Shown here piece by piece: positions 40,287 through 49,838 of a stretch of 64,000 nt of DNA. Position numbers and translations under genes: made by a program. Position 1 is the stretch's first letter, and the number at the start of each line of letters is the position of its first letter. The stretch spans positions 992,001 through 1,056,000 of the forward strand of contig NC_012966.1 in assembly GCF_000027005.1 (NCBI RefSeq), in the 5' to 3' direction. This DNA comes from Komagataella phaffii GS115 (Eukaryota; Ascomycota; Pichiomycetes; Pichiales; Pichiaceae). The notes below the pieces were generated by a model that had not been told where the DNA came from, made no database searches, and saw only the letters and a list, made by a program, of their open reading frames with translations.

Positions 40287-40819
40287 AATTCATACACTGA
40301 CTTTTCAGGAATATAGGTAATCCTCCAATTGAAAGAACTGATGCATTCGATGTCAAAGCTGGTATTTATCGTCTCATCAACCACCATGGTTAAGCTCAAG
40401 CCAAACCATGGGCTCCATTGACTTCTGGTGGACGCTGATGGTAATCTGGGGACTGGCACATCAGGTAAGAGACTACAGGACTCTCCACTCTTACTGACAC
40501 CAGTTTCATCAAATCTGATCTTTAGAGAAGCTTGAATGAGATAAGATCCAGAACCCGGTATCAGATGGGCGTCGTATGATAAAAGTGAATGCTGAGTTGT
40601 AGGAACGCTGAACCAAATGTCCTGAAATTGGGTTCTAGACCCATACGGTGTGCCATTAAGGACTATTGCCGCTTGTGCTTTTAATTGGGGAAGGATCCTC
40701 GCTTTGAAAACGTTGATGTCATTGTTGAAGAGACTGGGATTTTGAATGAACGTTGAGTCTAACGTGGCCAGGATGTGTTTCAGGAAGTCCTGAATTTTGG
40801 ACGTGGGATCTGAGTTCAT
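40283..40819 (-). CDS. MTR2: mRNA export factor Mtr2 (NTF2-like)
   Basis: Mtr2 pairs with Mex67 to carry mRNA, and pre-60S subunits, through the nuclear pore. The 178 residues adopt an NTF2-like fold. Features matching Mtr2 are LKHILATLDS, the segment FQDIWFSVPTTQHSLLSYDAHLIPGSGSYLI, the internal KIRFDETGVSKSG strand and loop, and the closing SPWFGLSLTMVVDE with FNWRITYIPEKSV. The S. cerevisiae protein is 184 residues. The stop codon TAA (on minus) and the Sma2-like TAG share three of four bases (TTAG at 40283-40286). Confidence 0.9.
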   Translation of the reverse strand: MNSDPTSKIQDFLKHILATLDSTFIQNPSLFNNDINVFKARILPQLKAQAAIVLNGTPYGSRTQFQDIWFSVPTTQHSLLSYDAHLIPGSGSYLIQASLKIRFDETGVSKSGESCSLLPDVPVPRLPSASTRSQWSPWFGLSLTMVVDETINTSFDIECISSFNWRITYIPEKSVYEF

Positions 40820-41021
40820 ATTGTGTAAGTAAGATGAAAAACAATTTCGAAATAGCGAGAGACAGTGATAATGAGATGAGCAGCTTCTTGCGGGCGCCTG
40901 GTAGGAGATATCCTCGACCCACCAAGTTTCCCTTCTAGCTTCCCACGCTACGAGGTAGTAAAAAATAAAAATATATTCACCCGATTATCAAAATCAATGT
41001 GGTACTGAAAAACTATATGTT

Positions 41022-41606
41022 TTACAAGGCAAAGACTCCGAAAGTGATACTGACAACTGCGGCAGTCAAACCCATCAATAAGGTGGACTTTGGGTGATCG
41101 ATAGACACAGCAGCGTCGGTAGAAGTTTCAGTCTCCGCGCTCTCAGAGGCGGAGGTGCCAGTGCCAGTGCCAGTAGCGGAGGTCTCCGATTCAGACTCAG
41201 ATTCAGACTCAGATCCAGTCTCAGTTTCTGTCTCCTCACCAGTCTCTGATTCTTCCTCACTTTCACCAGTCTCTGATTCCTCCTCACTTTCACCAGTTTC
41301 AGCAGCCGCAACTTGTGGCTCAATTCTGGAGGAATACCATGGCAGGTTAACAACGAACGATGAAAGTTCGCTCGCAGGGAAATCCTCCTCAGTAAAGATA
41401 CTTGTGTAAGAATCGTCGGTGTAAGTGGCCAGTTCAGTGTACAGACTCAAGAGGTCAGTGAAACCAGCCGCAGTATTGGCCTGGATGTAAGACAGATACT
41501 CTTGGGCGTTCTCAGTGACATCATTGTAGAACACAGTGTAAAGGGCTTCATCTGCCTGTACGCCGGCAGCGGCAATTGCAGTTAAAACGACGTTAGAAAA
41601 TCTCAT
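41022..41606 (-). CDS. GPI-anchored cell-wall mannoprotein, SRP1/TIP1 family
   Basis: The 194-residue protein begins with a signal peptide (about 18 residues, cleaving after GVQA). It is followed by the SRP1/TIP1 domain of about 85 residues, with TENAQEYLSYIQA, TDDSYTSIFTEEDF and VVNLPWYSSRIEPQ. A Ser/Glu/Thr-rich stalk contains a tandem 27-base repeat and an SE dipeptide run. The C-terminal hydrophobic tail (STLLMGLTAAVVSITFGVFAL) fits a GPI attachment signal. Related S. cerevisiae proteins (Tir, Dan, Tip1, Pau) respond to cold and anaerobiosis. The stalk is acidic rather than only Ser/Thr-rich, which is uncommon for the family. Confidence 0.85.
   Translation of the reverse strand: MRFSNVVLTAIAAAGVQADEALYTVFYNDVTENAQEYLSYIQANTAAGFTDLLSLYTELATYTDDSYTSIFTEEDFPASELSSFVVNLPWYSSRIEPQVAAAETGESEEESETGESEEESETGEETETETGSESESESESETSATGTGTGTSASESAETETSTDAAVSIDHPKSTLLMGLTAAVVSITFGVFAL
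41186..41297. repeat. Coding tandem repeats in the wall-protein stalk
   Basis: Two 27-base copies (41244-41270 and 41271-41297) differ at one base and encode a nine-residue Glu/Ser unit. The adjacent segment repeats a six-base Ser-Glu pattern. Such repeats are prone to length change by slippage. Confidence 0.75.
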
Positions 41607-42535
41607 TATATTAGAACGGTAGGAAGTTGGTGAATCTGAGCAATGTAAAGGGCCTCAATTGCAGTGAATTTATGTCCCTTTTAAACGGAAAAACTTGCTT
41701 TCGTCAATTAAATCACGACTGCATGGCACATGCAAGACAAATATAGATTTTCTCCTTTAGCGCAGAGGGCTTAGTTGGTGCACCTTAGTAATGTCGTCCG
41801 TCCTTGGCTTAGGCAAATTGATAGGTGCAATAAGCTACGGATTGACTGTGATAACTAGTTGATTACTGTTCAGGTAAATTACTAATCTGCTACCGTTGAT
41901 CCCTAGTGCGATGGAGTTCTTTTACCTCACGCATGCCCCATGTGGGACCGGTCGCAACCATTTGAAGCAACCTTCTTTCCTACCCTATGACTTCTCCACA
42001 AAACTGATTTGCCCTTTTAGGACATGATGGAGAAGAATACGCGAACTATGGTCGTCATATGGGATGGGGATGGTATAATTCCGAGGGTTCTTGTGCTAGG
42101 GTCATGGGTTTGAAGGCATTAGGGTGCAGATGCAGTTGGCGTTTCCAAAGGGGATATGGATTAGTCTATGGGGAAAATAGCAATAAAGCTTCTCGGTTTG
42201 ATTAGAGTTTTGGTGGGGGAAATGTGGCAATATGTTTCAGGATAGAACCAAAGGACCAAAGAACCATTAAGGTAAGGTTAAGTTTGTGGGGCCTGAAGCC
42301 AATACGACAGAGGCACCCAGCAAGTGAATCTTTTTGACCGATCGATCTCAGGTATGGCCGATCGTTCGAGTCTGAAAATCTTCGATCTAGCGTTTTGCCC
42401 GTCCAAGGGATTGTTCTTCTCACCCCGGTCAGCGGCCTTCAAGAATAATCGTCACCCCCGCCCTCGTTTCCGCCCGGAATCCCCTAGGCTTATATTTTCA
42501 TCCCCCCTTTCAACAGCTAGTAGTCATCCCTTATC
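41607..42535. promoter_or_regulatory. Divergent intergenic region, wall protein / membrane protein
   Basis: This 929-bp stretch is longer than most spacers here and fits an extended regulated promoter for the wall-protein gene. Pyrimidine-rich sequence with stress-element cores (CCCCT) occurs at 42482-42486 and near 42510. No ORF with recognisable content is present. Confidence 0.4.
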
Positions 42536-43246
42536 ATGGACCATTTGCAATCATTGTACAACTCAACAATAATTCAATGGCCGCTCAAATATACGCCATC
42601 GTTCACTAGTTGGCTCACACATCATTTTGCCTCTTTCAACGCCCTCGTTCACTCCAAACTAACGTACCACGCACCTAACTTGGTGGTTCATCCCACATCG
42701 ACAGTAATCACTTTCCTGTTCGTTTACATATTCATACTTTTGATTATCTATGAGTTGATATTACATCTAGGAGTTAAACTAAATTGGTGGCAGAAACCTG
42801 GAAGCGAGTTTTTCATCGAAACTCCAGTGCATTGTGCCCATATTTACGTAGACTTGCACATAATGGAAAAACATGAAGATGATGATCCTAAGTTGGAGGA
42901 GCTGACAATTGAGGAGAAATTTTACAAGTTCCAAACAAAGAAATCTACAAAATACGGGTCTTTAATCTTTCATAAACTGAAATATCATCTGGAGTTTGGT
43001 CCCAACGATTACGATCCACGAGACCCTGATCTCGGAACAACTCTAGGGTTTTCCCGTTCCAAAACGCTAAAACTGTTCAAAGATTCCAAGATTTACACTG
43101 AAGATTTGAATAAAATACCACTATCTCCGGAGGAACTTATCCTCGTTCATAGAAAGAAGGAATTGACTCCGGATTTAGACGATAAATTCCTGTGCGAGTT
43201 GGACGTGGAAACTGGCAACAAGGTCGATGCCTTCGTGGTGATCTAA
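42536..43246 (+). CDS. Uncharacterised single-pass membrane protein
   Basis: I do not recognise this 236-residue product. Residues 55-78 form one strongly hydrophobic helix, preceded by a short N-terminal part of about 54 residues that contains several Trp/His residues and the sequon NST. The rest is a soluble, charged domain of about 155 residues, with ETPVHCAHIYVDLHIMEK and later YHLEFGPNDYDPRDPDLG and a positively and negatively charged C-terminus. The latter segments look folded rather than repetitive. The stop codon abuts that of GID8 with no intervening base. It could be a fungal-specific ER or nuclear envelope protein; no function is inferred. Confidence 0.7.
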   Translation: MDHLQSLYNSTIIQWPLKYTPSFTSWLTHHFASFNALVHSKLTYHAPNLVVHPTSTVITFLFVYIFILLIIYELILHLGVKLNWWQKPGSEFFIETPVHCAHIYVDLHIMEKHEDDDPKLEELTIEEKFYKFQTKKSTKYGSLIFHKLKYHLEFGPNDYDPRDPDLGTTLGFSRSKTLKLFKDSKIYTEDLNKIPLSPEELILVHRKKELTPDLDDKFLCELDVETGNKVDAFVVI

Positions 43247-44218
43247 TTATAAGGCCTTTAATTCTCCATTGATCCAATTCCATATCTTGATAAAGTTCGG
43301 CAACTTGAGCTCTACGAACACCGGCTCATTCAACCCTTCGTTGGTGAAAACCAAGATGCTTGTGTTTACCAGCAATGCGATCTGTCTTCGCAATTTGATG
43401 TCATAGATTTTCTGTAATGGTGTTGGCAGGCTTGCATTATGGCTTGCCAATTGATCTTTATAGCATAATAGAGCCATTGTCAATTCAATATCCTTGATAA
43501 AACTTTCATTCTGCAGTATTTTGATGGTCACTAGTTTTTGCTTGATGAAATGAATAAAGTTATCCAGAAACTCCTTATCAGTCTTGGCCGAAGAATTCTC
43601 CTTTCCACCTTCCACGTGGCGACGGAAAGTTTCTATCAACTGCAAATGAAGCAATCGGAAGTAAATATACTGATTTGTTTCAAACAACATAGGGTAATGT
43701 TGTCCCAGTAAGCTTACTGCCTCATCGACATTTCCCTTCAGTATGTTTTGCTTGATGTTATTTCTGACGTTGATGGTGGCAAGTCCTAACGACAGCTTGG
43801 TTACATTCTCCAAAGTGAGAATGTTGAGCTTGGATTTTTCTACTTTGAATCGGAACTTGTCACACAGCTCTTGAGACTTACGATAATTAGCTATCAATTG
43901 ATCTGCACTGAAACAATCATCACCCTTGAGCTCAATTGGCTGGGGATAACAAGTTTCTAACAAGTCTTCCACTTGCAAGTTAAGTCGCTTGCAAACACTC
44001 TTGATAGTTTTGACATGACCCTGTATTATCAAATAGTTCAAAATTAAATAGTCAACTTTCAACAGTTCCACCATCTGGTCGTCATCGATATCCTTACAGC
44101 TTGCTTCGTACATTTGGTCAAAAGGGGATGAGTTGTCCAGCAAAATCCCCTGATTCAAAGTGGTGAATCTGGCTGCATCACTTTGAATTTCCTGATAAAA
44201 CTCTTCCCAGTCATTCAT
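43247..44218 (-). CDS. GID8: GID/CTLH ubiquitin ligase subunit Gid8
   Basis: Gid8 is a scaffold subunit of the GID/CTLH E3 ligase, which degrades gluconeogenic enzymes when glucose returns. The 323 residues contain a LisH motif (LLKVDYLILNYLIIQGHVKTIKSVCKRL in part, about 48-76), then the CTLH region (ATINVRNNIKQNILKGNVDEAVSLLGQHYP), and a C-terminal CRA domain (TFRRHVEGG, then FIHFIKQKL). It is shorter than S. cerevisiae Gid8 (455). Genes of this complex are important in methylotrophic yeasts for degrading peroxisomal or gluconeogenic enzymes. Neighbour on the left is the unknown membrane protein. Confidence 0.85.
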   Translation of the reverse strand: MNDWEEFYQEIQSDAARFTTLNQGILLDNSSPFDQMYEASCKDIDDDQMVELLKVDYLILNYLIIQGHVKTIKSVCKRLNLQVEDLLETCYPQPIELKGDDCFSADQLIANYRKSQELCDKFRFKVEKSKLNILTLENVTKLSLGLATINVRNNIKQNILKGNVDEAVSLLGQHYPMLFETNQYIYFRLLHLQLIETFRRHVEGGKENSSAKTDKEFLDNFIHFIKQKLVTIKILQNESFIKDIELTMALLCYKDQLASHNASLPTPLQKIYDIKLRRQIALLVNTSILVFTNEGLNEPVFVELKLPNFIKIWNWINGELKAL

Positions 44219-44348
44219 GGCTGAAGGTTCTAGTGTGGGTGAGGTAGGTGGAGAACATAATCCATCACCTGCGCGAGTTACATGGAAAGTCTTAAGTAAG
44301 CACTGAGTAGATGGTTAGCCTACTTATCGTTTATAAATCACTCGTTAT

Positions 44349-45591
44349 CTATACACGCACAACCTGATCAATGGCAGCAGCTACACGCTTTACATTATTC
44401 TCGTTCAAGCCGGCAATAGAAGCTCTTCCTGACCCAACTAAGTAGATGCCGTGGTCAGACTCTAACTTGGCAACTTGCTCTTTCTTCAAGCCAGTGAAGG
44501 AGAACATCCCCTGCTGGTTCACAATGTGGTCCCAATTTCCTGGGGTTCCTAAACGAACAAGCTCGTCTCTGAGAGCAACACGCATCTTGTGAATCCTGGT
44601 ACTCATGGTGATCAAATCTGCTTCCCATTGTTTACGAAGGTCAGGAGAATTCAGGATCTTACCAACAACTTTGGCACCATATGCCGGTGGATTGGAGATT
44701 TCACTTCTGATGATCTTCTGCAGTTGGGATGAAACAGCTTTTGACAGCTTTTCATCCTTCTCAGGCAAGACGAGATGGACCGCACCAACCCTCTCACCGT
44801 ACAATTCCACAGTTCTTTGCGAAAGATTGGCAAATAATTATTGGGAACTTACCCTCATGGGCAATGGCAGTACGAACAGCCCAGTTGTCCTTATCCAAAG
44901 ATCCAGATGCAAAACCTTGGTAAGCGGAGTCAAATAGAGGAAGATGCTGGTACTGTGCAAGAGCATCCAAAATTTGCTTCCACTCGTCCTGAGTTGGGTC
45001 CAGACCAGTTGGGTTGTGGGCACAGGCATGCAATAAGAAAACTGAATGTTTAGGAGCAGATTTGATGGCATCCAAGAATCCAGCCAAGTCCAATGACTTG
45101 GTAGCATCATTCCAATAAGGGTACTTGGCAATCTGCAGTCCTAAGGTATCGAAGATTTGAACGTGGTTGGCCCAGGTTGGGTCAGACAAATAAATAACTG
45201 GTTCCTTGTCAGTGGAGTTGATTTTGTAGAACTTCTTAACAAAGGCACCTACAACATGAAGAGCTCCGGTTCCAGACAGAGACTGGATCGAAACTACTCT
45301 GTTTTCCTTCAAAGCGGGTGAGTCATCACCCAAAATAACTTTTGCAGCAGCGCTGGTGAACTCAGCGAAACCAGAAATTGGCAAGTACTCATGGTTGTAA
45401 AGAGGATCTTCTTTAAGAAGAGTCTCTGCACGGCTGACAGCGGGGAGAACCCAAGGCTTTCCGTCGTTATCTCTGTAGGCCCCTATACCCAGATCAACCT
45501 TATCAGAACGAGAATCGGCTGTATAACGGGCCTTCAATCCAAACAATGGATCTGGTGGCAACTGGGGGATATTCTGCGTTGAAAACGACAT
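44349..45591 (-). CDS. AAT2: Cytosolic aspartate aminotransferase, interrupted by a +1 frameshift
   Basis: Aspartate aminotransferase interconverts aspartate and 2-oxoglutarate with oxaloacetate and glutamate, using PLP. The start frame (45591 down) runs to codon 265 and contains NPTG, DSAYQGF and the PLP-binding lysine in SFAKN (Lys259). It then ends in a TGA. The rest of the enzyme (LYGERVG onward, including GRASIAGLN) continues in another frame from about 44804 to 44349. One extra A:T pair at plus 44805-44806, relative to the family, shifts the frame three codons after Lys259. Combined length would be about 413 residues, as expected (418 in S. cerevisiae). No intron with consensus signals explains the shift. 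It may be a sequencing error, a strain-specific lesion or recoding. Confidence 0.85.
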
Positions 45592-46213
45592 GCTTAACGG
45601 TATGTTGACGAGTTCGGGAGGGGGTGTGTGAGTGGAGTCTATTCCAGAATGGGCGCGTCCAACCTTATATAGTCAGGCGGTAATGCATGTGAGATTGAAA
45701 AAGTCGGGGAAAGTAGGACGTGCCGCAGAGGCTACGAGGGAGGAAAGAAGGATCCGAACTGCTATTGTGATGGCATAAAGTGTGGATGCCGGATGGTAGA
45801 CTACAGGTGCCACGGTCCAAGCGGATAAACATGTATTTATCGGCCTCATGGCCTTTATCAACCAAATATCCGGCCACATCATCGTCATGTGCAAGGTAGT
45901 GTCAGAAACGACTCAAATTATTTTATTCATAAGAGCTATGACTCTATGACTGTTTTGGGGGTGCATGAAAAAGACTACATACAAACCAACACCCCATTCT
46001 TTTTTCCACTATTTGTAGGGCTGAGCTACTCGTCTACAACTGGATGCTAACAATATTTGCCGTGGATTATTATCAAAGGCAATGCGAGTGGGTTAATAAG
46101 TATTGGAAATGAGAGAAATATCCGCATGAATAGTCCCGGGGTTTTGGAGGCTAATATTCGGGAGAGTAAGATTTCTAGGATGCCCTCTATATTTTAGTTA
46201 GGTATTGCTTAGC
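45592..46213. other. Intergenic region AAT2/MAP kinase
   Basis: This 622-bp stretch contains the AAT2 promoter and the 3' region of the MAP kinase gene, which are both on the minus strand. Overlapping ORFs of about 70 codons at 45665-45894 have no recognisable content. I see no RNA gene. Confidence 0.4.
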
Positions 46214-47693
<1,480 letters not shown>

Positions 47694-49664
47694 ATGAACA
47701 GATCACTATCCACAAGCGCTTTTATAAATGCCCATCCTGACAACCTGTTAATCTCCTCAGATCGGCGTTCCACGAGGACTACATCTTTCATAAGCATCTC
47801 TGACATCGAAGCCTTGCACGGAGGAAACGGAGATGAGTCTCAGTCTAACTCCAGTGTTGGCACATCGTCTAGACCCTCATTTTCCAGAGACATATCAAGG
47901 CGGCGAAGCTCAAATTTCATTCGCACATTGAAGTCCAAGAAGCTTCTGAATGCCATAAAAGACCAAGACATCCAGGAAGAAGAGCGGTCACCATCTCCAT
48001 CATCAGACGATGTCTTGTTACCACATGACGTTACCACCTACACAATTTCCAACAAGTTCCCGTTACCAGTGGAAATCCTCAACACAATCATCGAAAACGT
48101 CTATTATAACAGTGTGGAGAACGTTCAGTCTATTACCTCCAACTTGGAAGAGTTCTCCAAGTCCATCGTCCCAGTATGCAAGATGTTCAACATTCTTTCC
48201 TCCAGACTATTGTACAGATATTCAGTATTCACTAGGTCCAATTCGTTTGACAAATTCCTGAAGAATTTAAATAAAGACCACTTTTTAGGGTTGAACGTTG
48301 AGTTTCTAGACTTTATGGAGTTTACTTCAATTGGACTGGGAAGGACGGGACGAATGAACGAAGAAATTCAAATGGTCACCTCATCCACAATATTAAACTG
48401 TCTACAGCTAACGCCTAATCTAATCGAATTTTTGGGAAGCGAATCTATTGAAGGTGATATTGATAAACGGATTCTCTCGCAGTTATTTAATAATTTACTC
48501 TATTTAACCACTATTGATTTCTGTGGGTCAACAGGCGACAATTTCGTGAATGCCTTCAAAGAATTCACCATTAATAGAGATGTTATCCCTAATATCACCA
48601 AAATTGGGTTCCACGACTGCATTGAGCTTCCATTGCAAGTTTTCCAAACATTTCTGCCTGCCCTTGTCAATTTGACCAGATTGGATCTGACCCATACTCA
48701 AATAACAGGCAGATTTTTGTCTGACAACCTCCCACCGTCAGCAAGGTTGACTCATTTATCTCTTTCAAGATGTAACCAGATTACCGCCGTTGAGCTCATG
48801 GACTTTTTACTCTACCACGAATCAATCACTAACGGGTCTTTGAAATGGCTATCTCTTCAATGTGACTCGTCTATCGTCTCCATCCTCAACGAGCACCAGT
48901 TGAGTCATCTTTTAACCAACATGAACGCTCCAAACTTGATGTACTTGAACTTAGGTGGTTACTCTGTGAAAAAGAAGCATTTAGACATCATCAAAAACAA
49001 GTTTATCAACCTCAAGTCTTTAATTTTGGCTCACTCACAGCTAACGATTGACGAACTTTACGAATATCTCTCGCCAAAGCATAAGCAAACGAACGCGAGA
49101 TTCTTCATCCAGGGACTCGACCAATACACCCATAATTATCCCACAGAAACAGAGGAGGAAACTGATGAAGCTAACGAATCAGATGAACCAGAACAGCAAC
49201 TTAAATTTATCGACCTTACAGGTAACAAAAATGTCACTAGATGGTCGATTGACAACCCAAAAATACTTAACGCATCCACTTCCCTGCTTGCTATTGAGCT
49301 GGACCAAACAATAGTAGAAGATATTGGATATGGACCAGAAGGGAAACTCACAATGAACCAAGATATTTGGAAAACCTATGACTCACAGGGACGTCGTAGT
49401 TGGCTCTTTAAGCTATCACCGGAAGAAGTTGAGAGGGAACGTAGAGGAGATCATGTGGACTATTACAACACCTTAACCTACTACGATACAACGACAGGTA
49501 AGAAACGTACGAAGAAAGCAAAGCCTCCATTTTTCCTCAGGTTTGCCGCTAAGAAGATCAACCTTTCGATTGGCCCATTTGCCACCCTTTATGAGGATGA
49601 GAAGGTTTTTCCAGTCGACTTCAGTGAGAGAGGAATCTATAAGTACTACTCGTTAAACAGATAA
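47694..49664 (+). CDS. LRR / F-box-like protein, fungal type
   Basis: I chose the ATG at 47694 (656 residues). An in-frame ATG at 47529 adds 55 residues, mainly hydrophobic and Ser/Pro, that look untranslated. After a Ser-rich N-terminus, an F-box-like helix set starts at LPVEILNTIIENVYYNSVENVQ. Leucine-rich repeats follow: LTTIDFCGSTGDNF, LTRLDLTHTQITG, LTHLSLSRCNQIT, LKWLSLQCDSS and LMYLNLGGYS. The C-terminal domain ends in KPPFFLRFAAKKINLSIGPFA, which is unusual. It resembles fungal SCF substrate receptors such as those S. cerevisiae encodes at YDR306C and YLR352W, but I do not assign one. Confidence 0.7.
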   Translation: MNRSLSTSAFINAHPDNLLISSDRRSTRTTSFISISDIEALHGGNGDESQSNSSVGTSSRPSFSRDISRRRSSNFIRTLKSKKLLNAIKDQDIQEEERSPSPSSDDVLLPHDVTTYTISNKFPLPVEILNTIIENVYYNSVENVQSITSNLEEFSKSIVPVCKMFNILSSRLLYRYSVFTRSNSFDKFLKNLNKDHFLGLNVEFLDFMEFTSIGLGRTGRMNEEIQMVTSSTILNCLQLTPNLIEFLGSESIEGDIDKRILSQLFNNLLYLTTIDFCGSTGDNFVNAFKEFTINRDVIPNITKIGFHDCIELPLQVFQTFLPALVNLTRLDLTHTQITGRFLSDNLPPSARLTHLSLSRCNQITAVELMDFLLYHESITNGSLKWLSLQCDSSIVSILNEHQLSHLLTNMNAPNLMYLNLGGYSVKKKHLDIIKNKFINLKSLILAHSQLTIDELYEYLSPKHKQTNARFFIQGLDQYTHNYPTETEEETDEANESDEPEQQLKFIDLTGNKNVTRWSIDNPKILNASTSLLAIELDQTIVEDIGYGPEGKLTMNQDIWKTYDSQGRRSWLFKLSPEEVERERRGDHVDYYNTLTYYDTTTGKKRTKKAKPPFFLRFAAKKINLSIGPFATLYEDEKVFPVDFSERGIYKYYSLNR

Positions 49665-49838
49665 TAAGCGTTAATACCTAAAGATTTCGGATGTTCCCAC
49701 ACCTTATCTTAAACTTTATTTTTTCCTAACTTTTTTGCTCTTACTCACGACTGTGTCGCGGCCTGGATCACCTTTCTGTCTTGTCAATGAACTCTTACAA
49801 TTGAACTATTAGACATCGCAGCATGCAATATTAGGTCA

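Noticed and set aside
44794..44860. Intron as an explanation for the AAT2 frameshift (a GTAAGT lies shortly upstream)
   Set aside because: Removal from that donor would delete the catalytic SFAKN segment, and no ACTAAC branch site follows. A single extra base explains the shift.
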